Assembly (NCBI GenBank): GCA_964588385.1
Contig: CAZPPG010000009.1
Location: forward strand, 1-64,000
Direction: 5' to 3'
Source of the DNA: JAHBWV01 sp964588385
GTDB lineage: Bacteria > Planctomycetota > Phycisphaerae > Phycisphaerales > UBA1924
Length of the DNA stretch: 64,000 bases
The notes below the pieces were generated by a model. The model saw nothing but the letters and a program-made list of their open reading frames with translations, searched no databases and had not been told where the DNA came from. This document shows positions 60,723 through 64,000 of this stretch, piece after piece. Position numbers and translations under genes: made by a program. The first letter of the stretch is position 1, and the number at the start of each line of letters is the position of its first letter.

Positions 60723-61682
60723 TCAGTGGTCGTCGCCGTGAACGCGTTGCCCCTTGTCGTCCGCGTGCGCCTGGGTGGCGTGCCTTTCGACCGATTTGGA
60801 TGCGTGCTTCGCGTCCGGCTGCTTCTCCGCCGCGCGAGAGGGCGCCTTTGATGCAGACCTCGCGGGTGATGGCTTCCCGCCGTCGCCCGCGCCCGGCACT
60901 GCATCGGCCTCGGTGCTCCGCGTGCTCTCGGCCAGCGCATCGGCCGCTGATTGCGTGGCGCGGCTGATGATTGCCCCCTGCTGCGGGTGCTGCCCGAGCC
61001 ACTCAACACGGCCATCCTCGACGCTGTAGACCGCTCCGACCACCCGAAGCGTGCCCTGTTCCGCGGCCTTCGCGATGGCGGGACTTGATGAGATCAGGTC
61101 CGAGATTGAGCGCATGACATTCGCGCGGACAGCCAGCGGGACGATCGCATCCGCCTGTGCATCGGGGGATGCGGCCCGTGCCTCCGCGATGGCGGGCGCG
61201 ATCGGAGCGAGGATAGCTCCGATGTTGCCGGGCGCCTCACCCCCTGAAGCCGCGGCCTTCACCGCACCGCAGGAAGAGTGTCCGAGAACCACGAGCAATG
61301 GCGACCCAAGGTGCTCAACCGCGTACTCGATGGAGCCGGCCTGGAACGGCCCACTTGTGTTGCCGGCCACCCGAACAGTGAACACGTCTCCGATGCCCCG
61401 ATCAAAGACGCGCTCGACGGGCACGCGAGAGTCGGCGCACGCGAGCACAATCGCGAAAGGCGTCTGCCCCTGCGCCGTGTCGTGCACGCGGGAAGTGCCC
61501 GCGTTGCGGTGTTCGCAGAGGCCGCTGGAGAACCGCACGTTGCCTGCCATCAAGAGGTCAAGAGCGTCGGTGGGCGTGTAGCGTTGCCCGTCGGGGGGCG
61601 ACGCGAAGGCTGCGCCGGCCAATGACGTGACGGCACTCGCCATCGAGATGTGTATGAGAGACGGAAGGTGTGCGATCTGCAT
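60723..61682 (-). CDS. Exported beta-class carbonic anhydrase
   Basis: This 319-residue enzyme interconverts CO2 and bicarbonate. Zinc-site motifs are ACADSRVPVE (Cys, Asp-Arg pair) and GHSSCGAV (His, Cys), with VRVAGNTSGPFQAGSIEYAVEHLG between. An N-terminal hydrophobic segment (IHISMASAVTSLAGAAFAS) looks like a signal peptide, placing it in the periplasm. The last 85 residues are a Ser/Ala/Lys/His-rich, probably disordered tail not found in typical family members. It is divergent from the hybrid kinase. Confidence 0.92.
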   Translation of the reverse strand: MQIAHLPSLIHISMASAVTSLAGAAFASPPDGQRYTPTDALDLLMAGNVRFSSGLCEHRNAGTSRVHDTAQGQTPFAIVLACADSRVPVERVFDRGIGDVFTVRVAGNTSGPFQAGSIEYAVEHLGSPLLVVLGHSSCGAVKAAASGGEAPGNIGAILAPIAPAIAEARAASPDAQADAIVPLAVRANVMRSISDLISSSPAIAKAAEQGTLRVVGAVYSVEDGRVEWLGQHPQQGAIISRATQSAADALAESTRSTEADAVPGAGDGGKPSPARSASKAPSRAAEKQPDAKHASKSVERHATQAHADDKGQRVHGDDH

Positions 61683-61903
61683 GGCGTGCACTCCGGGAAC
61701 GCCGAAACGTTCCAACTCGTCTCATCGGCAGACGAAGCCGGGCTGATCGCCGTCCTCCTGGAGTTATCGCGCGGTTGTCCCGGCGCGATCCGGGCGTCGG
61801 CTCGCGCCATTCGCGGTCACAGGCGATCTTGGACTCGAGCAAACTCAGGGCCACCGAACGCCGATTCTGCGGGGTCGGACGTTGCGGTCCGAGGGAGCCG
61901 AGC

Positions 61904-63658
61904 ATGTGGTCGAGTCCACCCGACATCGCGGCATGGATCGGTGAGGACGCGTGCGGGACCGCGCCGATCCCGTCGGCGCGAGCCGGAGTGGATATGGGTC
62001 TTGGGTACCTGACCAACAACGGCAGTTACATGCCCCGCATCGAGTGCCTCCGCAATGCCGCCGGTGAGCCGGACTGGCCATGGATCATCATCCTCGCGCT
62101 CCTCACCGGGGGCGTGATTGTCGCGTACCTGCGCATCTTCATCTTCTGGCTTCGCGGCTATCTGCGTGAGCGGCCCGCCGATCGCAACCGCAAGCTGATG
62201 GATCTGGCCAATATCTTCCTCTGGTGCGCGATCTGCGGCTACGTCATGTCGCTCGTGATGTTTGTCTGGCCCGCGTACCGGCTGCTGGCGGTGTTCCTGC
62301 TCGTGCTGAACATGTGGTGCTGGCGGTTCATCAGGAACCTGGGTGAGCTGAACGTCTCATTCTCCGCGCGCCGTCTGCAGCGGGAACTCCACGAGGCCAA
62401 CGAAAGCCGCGAGCGTGAACTGGAGCGTCAGGTTGAGGAGCGCACGCGCGAGCTTGAATCGGCCCGCAGCGAGGCGATCCTGGCCAACGAGGCCAAGTCG
62501 CGGTTTCTCGCGATGATGAGCCACGAGATCCGCACGCCCATGACCGCGATCCTGGGGTTCGCGGAGCTCCTTGGCGCTGCCGATGCAACTCCCGCCCAGC
62601 GGGCCGAGTGCGCCCGCACGATCAATCGACACGGCGAGCATCTCGTGGCCGTCATCAACGACATCCTGGACCTCTCCAAGCTGGAAGCCGGGCGAATGAC
62701 GGTCGAGCTTCTTCCCTGCTCTCCGATCACGTGCGTGTCCGACGTGCTTGATCTGTATCGGGTCCGCGCCGGGGAACGTGGGATCAAGCTGGAGCTGGTG
62801 CGCGAGACCGCGTTGCCCGAGCGCGTCATGACGGATCCGACGCGATTCCGTCAGGCCGTGATGAACCTGGTGGCCAATGCGATGAAGTTCACCGAGCGCG
62901 GGAGCATCCGCGTGCATGTCGCGATGAACCACGACAGCGGACGTGACATGCTGGTGGTGCGCGTCGTCGACACGGGGATCGGGATGACCAAGGAGCAGGT
63001 CTCCCGCCTCTTTGCCCCCTTCGCACAGGCCGACGACTCCACCACACGCCGCTTCGGCGGCACCGGGCTTGGCCTTTCGATCACGCGCCGACTCGCCGAA
63101 CTGCTTGGGGGCGACGTCGCGGTGTCCAGCGTTCCCGGGGAGGGCAGCAGCTTCACGCTGCGGATCGATCCCGGCGATGTGTCGGGCTGTGAGCCTGTGG
63201 AACCGAGCGAGGCGGGGCTCGCCGCGCCCGCGCATGATCGTGATACCGACGCCCGCCGACCGACCCTCGTGGCGCGCGTGCTCTTTGCCGACGATGCGCC
63301 CGACAACCGTCGCCTCTTCAGCCACCACCTGACGCGCGCGGGCGCCGTCGTGGATGTGGTCGCGGACGGGCGAGCGGCTCTCGAGGCCGCGCTCGCGGCC
63401 TGGCGCCGTCATCGCGGGTACGACATCGTGATGCTCGACGTGCAGATGCCCGAGATGGGCGGCGTCGAGGCGGTGCGACTGCTCCGGGAGGCCGGATACG
63501 ACGGGCTGGTCGTCGCGCTCAGCGCCGACGCGATGAGCGAGGCGCACCGGGCAGGCCTGGACGCGGGATTTGACGAGTACCTCACGAAGCCCATCGCCGG
63601 GAGCGTCCTCATCGACACGCTCCGCTCGGTGATGGATCGACGGGGCATGATTGCCTGA
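61904..63658 (+). CDS. Hybrid sensor histidine kinase/response regulator
   Basis: This 584-residue protein has about three membrane helices (residues 55-145: WIIILALLTGGVIVAYL, IFLWCAICGYVMSLVMFVW, LLAVFLLVLNMW). A coiled-coil linker follows, then a HisKA domain with MMSHEIRTPM and an ATPase domain (NLVANAMKF, DTGIGM, GTGLGLSIT). A C-terminal receiver domain has MLDVQMPEMGG and the lysine in TKPIAG. No output domain is present, so signal passes to another protein by phosphorelay. GAGGGAG lies upstream of the ATG at 61904. Confidence 0.93.
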   Translation: MWSSPPDIAAWIGEDACGTAPIPSARAGVDMGLGYLTNNGSYMPRIECLRNAAGEPDWPWIIILALLTGGVIVAYLRIFIFWLRGYLRERPADRNRKLMDLANIFLWCAICGYVMSLVMFVWPAYRLLAVFLLVLNMWCWRFIRNLGELNVSFSARRLQRELHEANESRERELERQVEERTRELESARSEAILANEAKSRFLAMMSHEIRTPMTAILGFAELLGAADATPAQRAECARTINRHGEHLVAVINDILDLSKLEAGRMTVELLPCSPITCVSDVLDLYRVRAGERGIKLELVRETALPERVMTDPTRFRQAVMNLVANAMKFTERGSIRVHVAMNHDSGRDMLVVRVVDTGIGMTKEQVSRLFAPFAQADDSTTRRFGGTGLGLSITRRLAELLGGDVAVSSVPGEGSSFTLRIDPGDVSGCEPVEPSEAGLAAPAHDRDTDARRPTLVARVLFADDAPDNRRLFSHHLTRAGAVVDVVADGRAALEAALAAWRRHRGYDIVMLDVQMPEMGGVEAVRLLREAGYDGLVVALSADAMSEAHRAGLDAGFDEYLTKPIAGSVLIDTLRSVMDRRGMIA

Positions 63659-63688
63659 GTTCCGGCTCAGCGGGCCAGGGTCGGACGC

Positions 63689-64000
63689 TCACACGGTGCC
63701 GTACATCCGATCGCCGGCGTCGCCGAGGCCCGGCAGGATGTAGCCGCGCTCGTTGAGCTGGCGGTCAAGGGCCGCCGCGTAGATGCGGACATCCGGGTGT
63801 GCCGTTGCAAGATTCGACACGCCCTCCGGGGCGGCGACCAGGCAGATCATGCGAAGGTCCTTTGCGCCGGCTTCCTTGAGGATGGTGATCGCCTGGATCG
63901 CGCTCCCCCCCGTTGCGAGCATGGGATCAACAAGCACCACCGGTCCCGCATCAAGATCGCGAGGCAGCTTCCGCAGGTACACGACCGGACGCAGCGTCTG
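63689..64000 (-). CDS. upp: Uracil phosphoribosyltransferase, 5' end outside the window
   Basis: Only the last 103 residues are visible. They carry the PRPP-binding motif VVLVDPMLATGGSAIQAI, the characteristic ICLVAAPEGVSNL, the uracil-site ending GYILPGLGDAGDRMYGT. The frame stays open to the window edge (QTLRPVVYLRKLP), so the start lies beyond base 64000. The enzyme salvages uracil to UMP. Confidence 0.95.
   Translation of the reverse strand, partial: QTLRPVVYLRKLPRDLDAGPVVLVDPMLATGGSAIQAITILKEAGAKDLRMICLVAAPEGVSNLATAHPDVRIYAAALDRQLNERGYILPGLGDAGDRMYGTV

Overview
The window is GC-rich bacterial chromosome with about 50 protein genes on both strands and no rRNA, tRNA, CRISPR array, integrase or IS transposase that I could see. 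The gene mix points to a planctomycete, most likely a Phycisphaerae/Phycisphaerales member. It has secreted proteins ending in PAPG...RRRR (PEP-CTERM-like) tails or in DVNGDG...DFLDFLDAFG repeats that resemble dockerins, an ECF sigma factor overlapping a Ser/Thr kinase-TPR gene, and planctomycete-type intergenic hairpin repeats. The lineage is inferred from protein style, not from a marker gene.

Layout. 1-5.1 kb: end of a secreted trypsin-like protease, a sugar-nucleotide epimerase, two small proteins and glyA. 5.1-9.8 kb: a repeat-invaded gene of unknown function, a repeat island, a membrane protein, a dihydrouridine synthase carrying a repeat inside its reading frame, and a lipoprotein. 9.9-16.1 kb: PIG-L deacetylase, mgtE, and a phoH-HD-phosphodiesterase pair. 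16.1-20.2 kb: a PhoR/PhoB-like two-component pair next to a phosphate-selective-type porin. 20.4-31.9 kb: a second repeat-hosting gene, SpoVR, a pair of small paralogues, a PEP-CTERM protein, rtcB, an FMN reductase, gatB, an orphan gene, and a family 9 glycosyltransferase with a repeat inside it. 32-43 kb: gpsA, a P1B-type ATPase, glnS, an acetyltransferase, an alcohol dehydrogenase, a GH5 enzyme and a large repeat protein. 43-64 kb: double M16 peptidase, another PEP-CTERM protein, nitrilase-family amidohydrolase, MFS efflux pump, methylmalonate-semialdehyde dehydrogenase, kinase/sigma operon, ABC-F (uup), RRM protein, radical SAM protein, secreted repeat protein, beta carbonic anhydrase, hybrid histidine kinase and the start-truncated upp.

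Most genes are housekeeping or envelope genes in one- or two-gene units. Likely co-transcribed pairs are phoH-HD, phoB-phoR, gpsA-GT9, adh-GNAT, sigma-STK and dus-membrane protein.

The unusual theme is repetitive DNA. At least five families of short repeats are spread through the window: CACAGAGG-type, GTCACGAAGTC-type, a composite hairpin element of about 110-140 bp, CACTGGCTG palindromes and AGCCCT..GGGGCGA-type. Several copies lie inside genes and are translated: in dus, in the GT9 glycosyltransferase, and in two related genes (5011-6567 and 20398-21477) that share an MVAxxAT start and an apparently leaderless promoter. The composite element shows compensatory base changes between copies, so its hairpins look selected. 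This is the best candidate here for something undescribed.
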